A stretch of DNA of 64,000 nt from SM1-73 sp964588305 (GCA_964588305.1 CAZPOP010000001.1:1-64000), one strand, 5' to 3'; shown: positions 1 to 8,221, counted from the stretch's first letter. A program made the numbers and translations. The notes: generated by a model from the letters alone, not told the origin.

Positions 1-343
1 GGGGCATCGGACCATCCGCCGCCGATACCACCAAAACAGCACCATCCATCTGAGCCGCTCCCGTTATCATGTTCTTAATGTAATCCGCATGACCAGGACA
101 ATCTACGTGAGCGTAATGACGCTTCTGGGTCTCATACTCCGCATGATGAACGTTGATCGTCAAACCCCGGGCCTTCTCCTCAGGTGCATTGTCTATCTCA
201 TCGTAACTCCGGGCCTCGGCCAATCCCTGACGATTCAATACAAACGTCATCGCTGCAACCAACGTCGTCTTACCATGATCCACATGACCTATCGTCCCTA
301 CATTAACATGCGGCTTCGTCCGTACAAATTTCGCCTTGGCCAT
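1..343 (-). CDS. tuf: Elongation factor Tu, N-terminal part (runs off window)
   Basis: This is the first 114 codons of EF-Tu, the GTPase that brings aminoacyl-tRNA to the ribosome. Reading the minus strand from the ATG at 343 gives MAKAKFVRTKPHVNVGTIGH, the P-loop GHVDHGKTT, an effector stretch GLTINVHHAEYET and the switch II motif DCPGHADY, all diagnostic. The effector segment reads GLTINVHH where most EF-Tu have GITIN followed by A or T, a mild variation. A good Shine-Dalgarno (GGAGG) lies about 8 bases upstream of the ATG. The gene is the last member of a tRNA-tuf array, 77 bases after tRNA-Thr(GGT), so co-transcription with tRNAs is likely. The C-terminal three quarters lie outside the window. 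Confidence 0.97.
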   Translation of the reverse strand, partial: MAKAKFVRTKPHVNVGTIGHVDHGKTTLVAAMTFVLNRQGLAEARSYDEIDNAPEEKARGLTINVHHAEYETQKRHYAHVDCPGHADYIKNMITGAAQMDGAVLVVSAADGPMP

Positions 344-420
344 AAATTCTACCTCCAAATCGCTTTTGACTTATCTGATAAGAATCATGAATTCAGGTGA
401 TAACATTTACTGCACTCAAA

Positions 421-493
421 AGCCCATGACCAGGATTGAACTGGTGACCTCATCCTTACCAAGGATGTGCTCTACCAACTGAGCTACATGGGC
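421..493 (-). tRNA. tRNA-Thr (GGT)
   Basis: A full cloverleaf reads on the minus strand: acceptor GCCCATG with partner CATGGGC, D arm AGCTCAGTTGGTAGAGC, anticodon stem CATCC/GGATG with loop TTGGTAA (anticodon GGT) and T arm with GTTCAATC. No CCA is encoded. It sits directly before tuf, the position of thrT before tufB in Escherichia coli. Confidence 0.95.
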
Positions 494-511
494 AAAAGCT
501 AATTATAAAAT

Positions 512-573
512 AACATTCAAAATCGAACTGCTGACCTTGCGTATAGATGCTCCAACAACTGAGCTACGTACGC
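512..573 (-). pseudogene. Degenerate tRNA remnant (Thr-like)
   Basis: On the minus strand the 5' half still reads GCGTACGTAGCTCAGTTG followed by TTGGAGC, a near-normal acceptor and D arm. The anticodon arm is about 8 bases short, and the T arm (CAGTTCGATTTTG) no longer forms a stem. The acceptor 3' strand does not pair with the 5' strand. It looks like a decayed duplicate of the neighbouring tRNA-Thr(GGT), transcribed just before it. No function can be claimed. Confidence 0.65.
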
Positions 574-736
574 AGAAATTGGATTTCAGAAAAAGAAGAA
601 ATAAAATGGTAACGCTCCTCAGTGAATTTCATCAACTATATAGGCACAAAAATTAAATTACCGTTTCTCCACGAGATGGAATCACAAACGGCAAATTTAC
701 AATATACGCCTCTCACAAATCTTGTCAAGAAAAATC

Positions 737-1312
737 TTACGTTGGTTTCATCATTTTCGTTTGTCCCTCTTTTGACTCACAAAGCTTAATGCTCCCGCTC
801 TGCCCGTTCATTTTCACGATTCTACCAGGTGTACCGGCCACTGTGACATTGTCCGGAACATCCTGCATCAAGATAAAGGTATTCGCTCCAATTTTCACGT
901 TATTACCTACGTTTATCGGCCCCAGAAGAATTGCGCCGGTCCCGATCATCACGTTGTTTCCGATAGTGGGATGCCTTTTCCCTTTGTGCTTTCCCGTCCC
1001 ACCCAAGGTGACATTATGGAACAGAACGCAGTTGTGGCCAATCTCGGTAGTCTCTCCGACGACCACTCCCATGCCGTGATCTATGAAGAAACCCCTCCCG
1101 ATCTTCGCCCCCGGATGTATCTCCGTCCCGGTCAAGAACCTTGAGATTTGAGACAGTAACCGGGGAATGAACGGGATTCTCAGATTCCACAAAAGATGAG
1201 TGAATCGATGAATGATGATGGCATGAAGACCGGGGTAGAGCAAGAACTCGATATTTCTCACGGCCGGGTCATTTCTGTAAATCGCCTTTATATCCTCTAT
1301 TATGGAAATCAT
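737..1312 (-). CDS. cysE: Serine O-acetyltransferase
   Basis: CysE transfers acetyl from acetyl-CoA to serine, making O-acetylserine, the substrate of the adjacent CysK. The 191-residue protein has the left-handed beta-helix hexapeptide repeat signature (GAKIGRGFFIDHGMGVVVGETTEIG), the active-site segment HNVTLGGTGK, and a KRHPTIGNNVMIGTGA stretch. This is the short EpsC/CysE class, lacking the long N-terminal domain of enterobacterial CysE. The ATG at 1312 has GAGGGA about 3 bases upstream. It follows cysK by 24 bases on the same strand, so the two form an operon for cysteine synthesis. The unusual context is the position inside a tRNA-tuf array. The last 15 residues are charged and low in complexity. 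Confidence 0.95.
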   Translation of the reverse strand: MISIIEDIKAIYRNDPAVRNIEFLLYPGLHAIIIHRFTHLLWNLRIPFIPRLLSQISRFLTGTEIHPGAKIGRGFFIDHGMGVVVGETTEIGHNCVLFHNVTLGGTGKHKGKRHPTIGNNVMIGTGAILLGPINVGNNVKIGANTFILMQDVPDNVTVAGTPGRIVKMNGQSGSIKLCESKEGQTKMMKPT

Positions 1313-1336
1313 GTTCCCTCACTCGCGAAATTGAGT

Positions 1337-2266
1337 TTAGCTAAAGTTATTCTCCTCTCTGAAAAGATCCGTGCTCAAATATCTCTCTCCAAGATCAGGG
1401 ACTATTACCAGAACCAACTTACCTTTTCCTGCTCTCCTGGCTACCTGGAGGGCCGCCCAAACATTGGCTCCAGCAGATATCCCGGCTAGTATCCCTTCTT
1501 CTTTGGCCAGACGTCTTGAGGTGCGGATAGCATCCTGGCTGGACACCTGAATGATCTGATCCACGTTTTGGGGATCATAAACTTGCGGCACAAACCCTGC
1601 TCCAATTCCCTGAATTTTGTGAGGACCAGGCTTCCCTCCGGAGAGAACCGCCGAATCTCTTGGCTCCACCGCAACGTTTTCATTGTGATATTTTTTCTTC
1701 AGAATCTCCCCAACCCCAGTGATGGTCCCTCCCGTTCCCACCCCAACCACGAAAAAATCCAGATTCAAGTCTCCCAGATCTTTTATTATCTCCTCTGCGG
1801 TAGTTTTTCTATGGATTTCGGGATTGGCCGGATTGTCGAACTGCTGAGGTTGAAAGTAGCCGAATTTGTCTGCCAGCTCCTCTGCCTTTTCGACGGCACC
1901 TTTCATTCCTTTCGCTCCCTCGGTTAAGACTATCTCTGCACCCAAGAATTTCAAAAGAGCTCTTCTTTCTAAACTCATGGTCTCGGGCATGGTGAACACA
2001 CATTGGTATCCCCTCACCGCACAGGTCATGGCTAAGGCTATTCCAGTATTTCCTGAGGTCGGTTCTACTATGGTCATACCGGGCTTCAGTGAACCATCTT
2101 TTTCCGCCGCCTCGATCATGGAGAGTCCGATTCTGTCCTTCACCGATCCGCAGGGATTGAAGAATTCGAGCTTGGCAATCAAAACAGCATCATCTTCAGC
2201 CACCAACTTGTTGATTCTAACTAAAGGTGTCCGCCCGATGGTTTCTAAGATATTATTGTGAATCAT
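1337..2266 (-). CDS. cysK: Cysteine synthase (O-acetylserine sulfhydrylase)
   Basis: CysK is a PLP enzyme that converts O-acetylserine and sulfide to cysteine. The 309 residues match the family length. Visible motifs are the PLP lysine in NPCGSVKDRIG (about residue 43), the substrate loop PTSGNTG, the phosphate-binding GTGGTITG near residue 178 and the C-terminal GISAGANVWAALQVA. The C terminus does not end in the usual CysE-interacting isoleucine (it ends NNFS), so formation of the cysteine synthase complex is uncertain. It is the first gene of the cysK-cysE pair. Intergenic DNA with a decayed tRNA lies upstream. Confidence 0.95.
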   Translation of the reverse strand: MIHNNILETIGRTPLVRINKLVAEDDAVLIAKLEFFNPCGSVKDRIGLSMIEAAEKDGSLKPGMTIVEPTSGNTGIALAMTCAVRGYQCVFTMPETMSLERRALLKFLGAEIVLTEGAKGMKGAVEKAEELADKFGYFQPQQFDNPANPEIHRKTTAEEIIKDLGDLNLDFFVVGVGTGGTITGVGEILKKKYHNENVAVEPRDSAVLSGGKPGPHKIQGIGAGFVPQVYDPQNVDQIIQVSSQDAIRTSRRLAKEEGILAGISAGANVWAALQVARRAGKGKLVLVIVPDLGERYLSTDLFREENNFS

Positions 2267-2451
2267 CTTTGCGAAGTTATCGTTAAGACCACTATGGGGA
2301 CCACTTAATCTTATTCGGCAGAAAAATGGCCATCATAAAAACATATCGTCAAATTCAGCTTTTACTGAACGGAGAATTCCTGAGATCGAGAGGAAACTGT
2401 TCTGGCCCTACTTTTCACATGCCATAAAAGCGACACATAGCCGAATTAAAA

Positions 2452-2520
2452 GCGGGAGACGGGACTCCCTAGCCAGGCACGCGAACCCGCGACCAATCCA
2501 GATGGATGACTCTACCCAGC
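2452..2520 (-). pseudogene. Degenerate tRNA-Gly copy 1
   Basis: The plus strand shows GCGGGAGACGGGA, identical to the 3' end of the intact tRNA-Gly at 2581-2653, then about 16 extra bases inside the T loop, then CGAACCCGCGACCAA, also as in the intact gene. The anticodon arm is reduced to ATCCATCTGGAT on the minus strand, a hairpin of 12 bases instead of 17. The D arm is broken after GACTCTACC. The same shortened arm occurs in the copy at 2944-3009. Confidence 0.7.
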
Positions 2521-2580
2521 ATGAATTGTGTGCCTTGAGGTCTGAGTTCGATTAACCTAATTAAGTGATTTCTGTTTAAA

Positions 2581-2653
2581 GCGGGAGACGGGATTCGAAC
2601 CCGCGACCAACAGCTTGGAAGGCTGTGACTCTACCGGTCTGAGTTACTCCCGC
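2581..2653 (-). tRNA. tRNA-Gly (TCC)
   Basis: The minus strand gives a complete cloverleaf: acceptor GCGGGAG/CTCCCGC, D arm AACTCAGACCGGTAGAGT, anticodon stem ACAGC/GCTGT with loop CTTCCAA (anticodon TCC), and T arm GCGGG-TTCGAAT-CCCGT. No CCA is encoded. It occupies the glyT position of the thrU-tyrU-glyT-thrT-tufB order. Confidence 0.96.
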
Positions 2654-2680
2654 GAAATTCTATTACGAAATTTGTAAATC

Positions 2681-2926
2681 CTAATCTCTGTTCCTCAATT
2701 CTCGCTTGAAATCTCTGCTTTTGATGCTCTTTAGAAACTTTTCTCTTTTTAACGCCCTTCCACGGGTTTCGTATGTTTCAAAATGAATTAATCTAAGAGG
2801 ATACCGTTTTCTCGTTGACCTGATTCGTCCCTCATTATGTAGAGTCAGTCTCCTTTCCAAATTTGAGGTCTGGCCTATGTATAGTTTTCCGTCAACCAGA
2901 CTTTTCAATACATAGACAAAAAACAT
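2681..2926 (-). CDS. Small GIY-YIG nuclease-domain protein
   Basis: An 81-residue protein of the single-domain GIY-YIG family (UPF0213-like). It starts MFFVYVLKS, with the GIY-YIG variant YVLKS..GKLYIGQT, the helix motif NLERRLTLHNEG with conserved Arg, and a FETYETRGRALKREKFLKS segment carrying the conserved Glu. The ATG at 2926 is preferred because earlier in-frame codons (up to 2971) come from the decayed tRNA-Gly copy just upstream. No clear ribosome binding site is seen. The gene lies between the intact tRNA-Gly and a broken tRNA-Gly copy. Family members often sit in or near rRNA and tRNA genes, and their substrates are mostly unknown. A homing or duplication role is inference. Confidence 0.85.
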   Translation of the reverse strand: MFFVYVLKSLVDGKLYIGQTSNLERRLTLHNEGRIRSTRKRYPLRLIHFETYETRGRALKREKFLKSIKSRDFKRELRNRD

Positions 2927-2943
2927 GAAAGCATCATTTCGGC

Positions 2944-3009
2944 TCGGGAACATACTCGAACCCGTGACCAATCCAGATGGATGACTCTACCGGTCTGAGT
3001 TACTCCCGC
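2944..3009 (-). pseudogene. Degenerate tRNA-Gly copy 2
   Basis: The 5' half on the minus strand (GCGGGAGTAACTCAGACC, then GGTAGAGTC) is identical to the intact tRNA-Gly(TCC). The anticodon arm is ATCCATCTGGAT, leaving a 2-4 base loop and so no standard anticodon. The T stem ACGGG/ATGTT does not pair, and the 3' acceptor strand is wrong. It ends 17 bases before the GIY-YIG start codon. Confidence 0.7.
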
Positions 3010-3033
3010 AAAAGAGCAGTTTGTTAGTTTGAT

Positions 3034-3080
3034 GTTTGGAGTTTGTCGCTTCGCAACTGACAAACCAACAAACTCCAAAC
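3034..3080. repeat. Inverted repeat between tRNA genes
   Basis: A perfect 13-base inverted repeat (GTTTGGAGTTTGT at 3034-3046, complement at 3068-3080) flanks a 21-base loop between tRNA-Tyr and the decayed tRNA-Gly. It would fold in the polycistronic tRNA transcript and could be a processing site. The flanks carry related GTTTGTTAGTTTG words. Confidence 0.7.
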
Positions 3081-3090
3081 TGATTTCACA

Positions 3091-3173
3091 TGGAGAGGGG
3101 AGGATTCGAACCTCCGAAGGCATCAGCCGACAGATTTACAGTCTGTTCCCTTTGGCCACTTGGGTACCTCTCC
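3091..3173 (-). tRNA. tRNA-Tyr (GTA)
   Basis: A class II tRNA on the minus strand: acceptor GGAGAGG/CCTCTCC, anticodon stem ACAGA/TCTGT with loop CTGTAAA (anticodon GTA), a long variable arm (CGGCTGATGCCTTCG) and T arm GAGG-TTCGAAT-CCTC. No CCA is encoded. It matches tyrU in the conserved array order. Confidence 0.95.
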
Positions 3174-3354
3174 AAATTCAGTTTGGAGCCACGAGTTTAA
3201 AGTTCACAGGAAGAATGAATGACCGACTTCAAGCTTTCCTCTCCTGCGATTTATCAAGGCTCTCATAATAAGCGAAGTGGATTTCTTTTCCTTTAAACTC
3301 AGGTTCCTCCTACTCTCGATACTCTGTACTCTGCACTCTCAAACTACCATACCC

Positions 3355-3427
3355 AGCTGGAGGAGGGACTCGAACCCACGACCTGAGGTTTACAAAACCC
3401 CTGCTCTACCTACTGAGCTACTCCAGC
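3355..3427 (-). tRNA. tRNA-Thr (TGT)
   Basis: The minus strand shows acceptor GCTGGAG/CTCCAGC, D arm AGCTCAGTAGGTAGAGC, anticodon stem GGGGT/ACCTC with loop TTTGTAA (anticodon TGT), and T arm GTGGG-TTCGAGT-CCCTC. It is the first tRNA of the array and lies 100 bases downstream of the EF-G paralogue, so it may be read from that gene or from a promoter in the AT-rich gap. Confidence 0.95.
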
Positions 3428-3527
3428 AAGAAACCAGAAAGGTTAAAAAGTCAGAAGGTTAAAAAGTTGCAAAGTTGAAATAGCTGACAACCTGCAAAGT
3501 CTCGGACCTTCAAACTTGTAACCTGAT

Positions 3528-5615
3528 TTATTTCTCTTTTTCTTTCTCTGCCTGCGCCTCCCTAATGATCTTGTCCGCTATCTCTTTGGGCACCTCCTCA
3601 TAGTGAGAGAATTCCCTGCTGTGAATACCCCTTCCCTGGGTCAGGGATCTTAAAGAGGTGGAATATTTGTATAGTTCGGCTAGCGGTGCCTGGGCCTTAA
3701 TGCTTTGAAAACTCCCTTCGCGGTCCATCCCAAGTATCTTGCCCCGGCGGCTGGATAGATCCCCCATGACGTCCCCCATGAACTCTTCGGGCACGATCAC
3801 CTGCATATTATAAATCGGCTCCAACAGCACCGGTTTGGCCTTGGCTGCTGCGTTTTTGAAGCCCATAGATCCCGCAATCTTAAAAGCCAAATCCGAGGAG
3901 TCGACCTCGTGAAAGGACCCGTCATAGAGGGTGACCTTCGCATCCACGACTTTGCAGTCAGCCAGAATCCCAGCATTCATAGCCTCCACCACCCCTTTCT
4001 CCACGGCCGGGATATATTTGGATGGAATTGCCCCACCCACTATCTTATTCACGAACTCAAACTCCCCTCCGCGGGGCAAAGGCTCCAATTTGAGCCACAC
4101 GTCTCCGTACTGACCTCGACCCCCGGATTGTCTTTTGTACTTGCCTTGCGCTTCTGCTTTAGTCCTGACGGTTTCTCGATAAGGTATCCGCGGTTTTTCC
4201 AATTCGGCTTCGACTCCAAATCTCTTCTTCAATCTATCCACCATTACTTCCAAATGCAACTCTCCCTGACCGTAAATAATAGTCTGCCTGATATCCGGGT
4301 CCACCTCCATGATGAAGGTCGGATCCTCCTCGCGCAGTTTGGCAAACCCGTTGGCGATCTTCTCTTCATCTCCTTTGGCCTTAGGCCTTATGGCCATATT
4401 GATCACCGGCTTGGGGAAATCGATTTCCGGGAGGATCACCGGGTCTTTTTTCTCACAGAAGGTATCTCCGGTCTGAGTATTCTTGAGCTTGACCACCGCG
4501 GCTACGTCCCCGGCATTGACCATCCCGATCTCCCTTCTTTCCCTTCCGTTCAACGCATAAATCTGTCCGATTCTCTCATTGGCACCTTTAGTCGAGTTGT
4601 ATACGTCCATTCCGGACTGCAATTTGCCGGAGTATATCTTCAGAAAAGTCAACTCGCCCACGTGAGGTTCTGATACGGTTTTGAAGGCGAATGCGCTCAA
4701 AGAACCATCTTCGCCGATCTTTATGGTTTTTTCCTTATCTGTCCCAGGCTCTTTTCCTTTTACCTGGACAAAATCCGAAGGAGAAGGAAAGAACTCAACC
4801 ATGCAGTCCAGCAAGCTGGATACACCAATATTCTCGAGGGCGGATCCGCACAAAACGGGATATATCTTAAGATCTGCCACCCCTTTCCGCAGACCATCTT
4901 TCATCTCCGCATCTGTGAGTTGTCCCTTATCAAAAAACTTTTCTAAAAGCGCATCATCGGATTCGGCCACTGCCTCCATCAGCTTTTCCCTATACTCCTT
5001 GGCTTTTCCCTCTAACTCTGAAGGAATCTTATCCTCTTTAGGTTTCCCCGTTTTGTCAAAATGCACAGCTTTCATCCTTATCAAATCGACTACCCCTTTA
5101 AACTGGCCTCCTTGGCCAATGGGGATCTGAATGGGGGTCACCTGGTGTCCGAAGCTGTCTTTGGCCTGTCCGACTACCTTCTCGAAATCAGCATGTTCTT
5201 TTTCCATCTTGGTCACGAAGAAAGCCCGGGCAATATTATATTTCTGGGCAATGCTCGACACCTGTTCAGTTCCCACCTCCACCCCATCTTGAGCAGAAAG
5301 CAAAACCAGCGCGGTTTCGGCAACTCTTAATCCTCCTACTACCTCCCCGATGAAATCCTGGTAACCCGGCGTGTCAATCAAGTTGACCTTGTGATTCTTC
5401 CATTCAAAATGAAGAAGCGAGGCTCCTATGGAGGTTTGCCTTTCGATCTCGTCGTCGGTATAATCCGATATGGTGGTCCCATCATCCACCCTGCCCAACC
5501 TGGTAGTCACGCCCGCATCATAAAGCATCGCCTCCACCAGGGAGGTCTTGCCTACACCTCCATGCGCCACCACCCCCACGTTTCTGATCTCGCCAATTTT
5601 AAAATCCTTCACCAT
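3528..5615 (-). CDS. Elongation factor G paralogue (EF-G2/FusA2-like)
   Basis: A 695-residue translation GTPase of EF-G architecture. It has a G domain with P-loop AHGGVGKTS (residues about 17-25), switch II IDTPGYQDF and VTKMEKEH in place of the NKxD motif, then domain II, domain III (GQGELHLEVMVDRLKKRFGV), domain IV (GGRGQYGDVWLKLEP) and domain V. The P-loop GGVGKT and the lack of a standard NKMD motif fit the EF-G2 subfamily better than canonical FusA, whose P-loop is AHIDAGKTT. EF-G2 proteins are ribosome-associated paralogues of unclear role, and a canonical fusA is presumably elsewhere. AGGAGG lies just before the ATG at 5615. It heads the direction of transcription of the tRNA-tuf array. 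Confidence 0.9.
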   Translation of the reverse strand: MVKDFKIGEIRNVGVVAHGGVGKTSLVEAMLYDAGVTTRLGRVDDGTTISDYTDDEIERQTSIGASLLHFEWKNHKVNLIDTPGYQDFIGEVVGGLRVAETALVLLSAQDGVEVGTEQVSSIAQKYNIARAFFVTKMEKEHADFEKVVGQAKDSFGHQVTPIQIPIGQGGQFKGVVDLIRMKAVHFDKTGKPKEDKIPSELEGKAKEYREKLMEAVAESDDALLEKFFDKGQLTDAEMKDGLRKGVADLKIYPVLCGSALENIGVSSLLDCMVEFFPSPSDFVQVKGKEPGTDKEKTIKIGEDGSLSAFAFKTVSEPHVGELTFLKIYSGKLQSGMDVYNSTKGANERIGQIYALNGRERREIGMVNAGDVAAVVKLKNTQTGDTFCEKKDPVILPEIDFPKPVINMAIRPKAKGDEEKIANGFAKLREEDPTFIMEVDPDIRQTIIYGQGELHLEVMVDRLKKRFGVEAELEKPRIPYRETVRTKAEAQGKYKRQSGGRGQYGDVWLKLEPLPRGGEFEFVNKIVGGAIPSKYIPAVEKGVVEAMNAGILADCKVVDAKVTLYDGSFHEVDSSDLAFKIAGSMGFKNAAAKAKPVLLEPIYNMQVIVPEEFMGDVMGDLSSRRGKILGMDREGSFQSIKAQAPLAELYKYSTSLRSLTQGRGIHSREFSHYEEVPKEIADKIIREAQAEKEKEK

Positions 5616-5855
5616 GAACCTCCTAAAATGAGAATTAACATACTTACGTGTAAATCCAATGATAATTGATAAATAACATTTGTCAATAATTCTTTGCCAA
5701 AATCACTAAATAAATTTTCCAAGTGACACAAATCCCCGTCAACTCACTTTTTGAGTCAGGTTTTATCTTTTTGCAGAAAAATAAGTAATTGACAGATCTG
5801 ACAAATTCTGATAAATTTACAATGGACTAGCGCTTAAAAACTGGAGGATAGACAA

Positions 5856-6095
5856 ATGACAGAAGAACCAGAAGAACAAAAAAAGGAAGAAGAGGAAAAG
5901 GAAGAGGAAGAAACGGTCACTCGTCCGGGAAAAGAGAAACACAAACGCCTGAAACAGGAACGTATGACCGAGGCACAGCACAAGGAGAGGCTGAAAGATT
6001 TCAAGAAGGATTTGACCCAGCGGGGTAAGCATCTTTTCGACAGAAAAAGGAAGGACAAATTCTTAGGAGGAACCAAGGGCAGAAGAGGAGGCTGA
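5856..6095 (+). CDS. Small highly charged protein, unknown
   Basis: A 79-residue protein with an acidic N-terminal third (runs of Glu) and a basic C-terminal half rich in Lys and Arg, ending GGTKGRRGG. A strong Shine-Dalgarno (GGAGG) precedes the ATG by about 9 bases, which is the main support that it is translated. The family is not recognised and there is no membrane segment or cysteine. The polarised charge suggests a nucleic-acid- or ribosome-associated small protein, but that is inference. It is 110 bases upstream of ligA on the same strand, with a low-complexity AT-rich word repeat between. Confidence 0.6.
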   Translation: MTEEPEEQKKEEEEKEEEETVTRPGKEKHKRLKQERMTEAQHKERLKDFKKDLTQRGKHLFDRKRKDKFLGGTKGRRGG

Positions 6096-6205
6096 GAAAG
6101 TTCAAAATTTAGAGTTCAAAATTCAAAATTTAAAACCAAAATCCAAAACCAGAAGAACGATCTGCTACGGGTGAATTATCTCTTTAGGAAAGTCTATCGA
6201 GTTAT

Positions 6206-8221
6206 ATGAGCAAACCCGACAAAAAGGTTATTGAAAGAGTAGAAGACCTAAGGAAGCAGATAAACTACCACAATTATCTCTATTACATTTTAGACAGCCC
6301 GGAGATCTCCGACGCAGATTATGATCGGCTTTTTGATGAACTTCTGGAGTTGGAGAAGAAATACCCGCAGCTTGTTTCCCCTGACTCCCCCACACAGAGG
6401 GTGGGTGCTACCCCATTAGAGGAATTCAAAACGGTCAGGCACAGCCTTCCCATGCTGAGCTTGAGTAAAGCTACCTCCGAGCCTGAGTTTCTGGACTTCC
6501 ATCGAAGGGTTCTGGAACTCTCCGGAACCGATCAAAAGAAGATTGAATATACGGTGGAGCCGAAATTCGACGGATTGGCGGTGGAACTGGTATATGAGAA
6601 TGGAATTCTGAGCGTTGGGTCCACCAGGGGTGATGGGGTAGTCGGCGAGGACGTCACTTTGAATTTAAGAACCATCAAGACCATCCCCCTGAGACTCATA
6701 GGCAAAGCACGCCCGGGTCTGCTTGAGATCAGGGGCGAAGTGATTATGAACAAAGATGACTTCGAGAGGTTGAACAAACAGAGGGAGAAAACTGAAGAAC
6801 CTTTGTTTGCAAATCCTCGCAATGCTGCTGCCGGATCGGTGAGACAGCTTGATCCTAAGGTAACCAACACCCGGCCGCTAAACATGTTCGCCTATGCAGC
6901 GGGAAGGGTTGAGGGAAAAAAACTGACCAATCATTGGGATAGCATCCTTTATCTCAAAGGGCTGGGCTTTAAGATCAGCCAGTACGTTGAGCTGTGTGAG
7001 AGTGTCGGGCAGGTCAGAGATTATTACCAGAAGATGCTGGATATAAGAAACGACCTGCCCTATGAGATAGATGGAATCGTGATCAAGGTCAACGAGTTCG
7101 TCTTACAGGAAAGGCTGGGTGAGCTTTCCCGCAGCCCTCGCTGGGCGGTTGCCTGGAAATTCCCGGCTCAGCAGGAGCATACCATGGTAAGGGACATAAT
7201 CGTCAGCGTGGGAAGAACCGGAGCCTTGACCCCTGTGGCTATATTGGAACCGGTCAGAGTCGGAGGCGTGGAGGTAAGCCGAGCCACTTTGCATAATGAA
7301 GATGAGGTAAAGAAAAAGGATGTGAGAATCGGTGACACGGTGGTGGTTCAAAGAGCCGGAGACGTGATCCCAGAGGTTGTAAAGGTGGTGGAGTCGAGAA
7401 GAACCGGGCAGGAAAAGAAATTCGTCATGCCGGACAAGTGTCCCGTGTGTGGCTCGAAAGCAGAGAGACCGGAAGGAGAGGCAATTCATCGGTGCACAGG
7501 AATTGCCTGCCCCGCTCAGTTAAAGGAGAATCTGGCGCATTTTGTCTGGAAGGGTGCCATGGATATGGATGGCCTGGGATACAAATACTTAGAACAGATG
7601 GTCGACAAGAAAATCATCAAGGATCAGGCCGACCTGTATTTTCTCAAAAAAGAAGATTTGATGAAGATGGACCGGATGGGAGACAAGCTTGCGGAGAATC
7701 TTCTTCGTGCCATCGACAAGAGCAGGAACCCCAGCCTGAACAATTTGATATATGCTTTGGGCATAAGAAATGTGGGCTATCATCTGACGGGAGTATTGGC
7801 GAAGAATTTCAGGTCCGTCGATAATCTGGCCAAACAGTCAGTTGAGGATTTGACACAGGTTCATGAGATCGGACCAATTGTGGCGCAAAGCATATACAAC
7901 TTCTTTCGCAATCCGAAGAATCTCAAAGTCCTTGAGAAACTGAAAAAAGGAGGGGTCAAGTTCCCGGTCGAAAAAGTCAAAGTGAAGGAGACCCCCCTCT
8001 CAGGCAAAACCTTTGTCCTGACTGGTGGTTTAAATTCTTTCACCAGAGATGAGGCTCGAAAATTGATCGAGGATTTAGGAGGGAAAGTTTCCTCTTCAGT
8101 AAGCAAAAAAACGGATTTCGTGGTTGTGGGAAACGATCCCGGCTCAAAATATGATGATGCTTTGAAATTGGGAGTGAAGACGATAAATGAGGAGGAATTT
8201 AAAAAGCTTATAGGGAGATAG
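6206..8221 (+). CDS. ligA: NAD-dependent DNA ligase
   Basis: LigA seals nicks in duplex DNA using NAD+. The 671 residues are the standard length. Domain order is visible: Ia (NYHNYLYYILDSPEISDADYD, the NMN-binding region), adenylation domain with the active lysine in VEPKFDGLAVEL (KxDG, near residue 117), OB fold (VVQRAGDVIPEV), a zinc finger with four cysteines (CPVCGS..CTGIACPAQ), helix-hairpin-helix repeats (ALGIRNVG, VHEIGPIVA) and a C-terminal BRCT domain (GKTFVLTGGLNSFTRDEA). The ATG at 6206 has only a weak upstream purine tract (AGGAAAG). A 28-base perfect palindrome follows the gene. Confidence 0.98.
   Translation: MSKPDKKVIERVEDLRKQINYHNYLYYILDSPEISDADYDRLFDELLELEKKYPQLVSPDSPTQRVGATPLEEFKTVRHSLPMLSLSKATSEPEFLDFHRRVLELSGTDQKKIEYTVEPKFDGLAVELVYENGILSVGSTRGDGVVGEDVTLNLRTIKTIPLRLIGKARPGLLEIRGEVIMNKDDFERLNKQREKTEEPLFANPRNAAAGSVRQLDPKVTNTRPLNMFAYAAGRVEGKKLTNHWDSILYLKGLGFKISQYVELCESVGQVRDYYQKMLDIRNDLPYEIDGIVIKVNEFVLQERLGELSRSPRWAVAWKFPAQQEHTMVRDIIVSVGRTGALTPVAILEPVRVGGVEVSRATLHNEDEVKKKDVRIGDTVVVQRAGDVIPEVVKVVESRRTGQEKKFVMPDKCPVCGSKAERPEGEAIHRCTGIACPAQLKENLAHFVWKGAMDMDGLGYKYLEQMVDKKIIKDQADLYFLKKEDLMKMDRMGDKLAENLLRAIDKSRNPSLNNLIYALGIRNVGYHLTGVLAKNFRSVDNLAKQSVEDLTQVHEIGPIVAQSIYNFFRNPKNLKVLEKLKKGGVKFPVEKVKVKETPLSGKTFVLTGGLNSFTRDEARKLIEDLGGKVSSSVSKKTDFVVVGNDPGSKYDDALKLGVKTINEEEFKKLIGR

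Noticed and set aside
3909..4673. A 254-codon open frame antisense to the EF-G paralogue
   Set aside because: EF-G motifs on the other strand are unbroken, and this frame has no recognisable domain.
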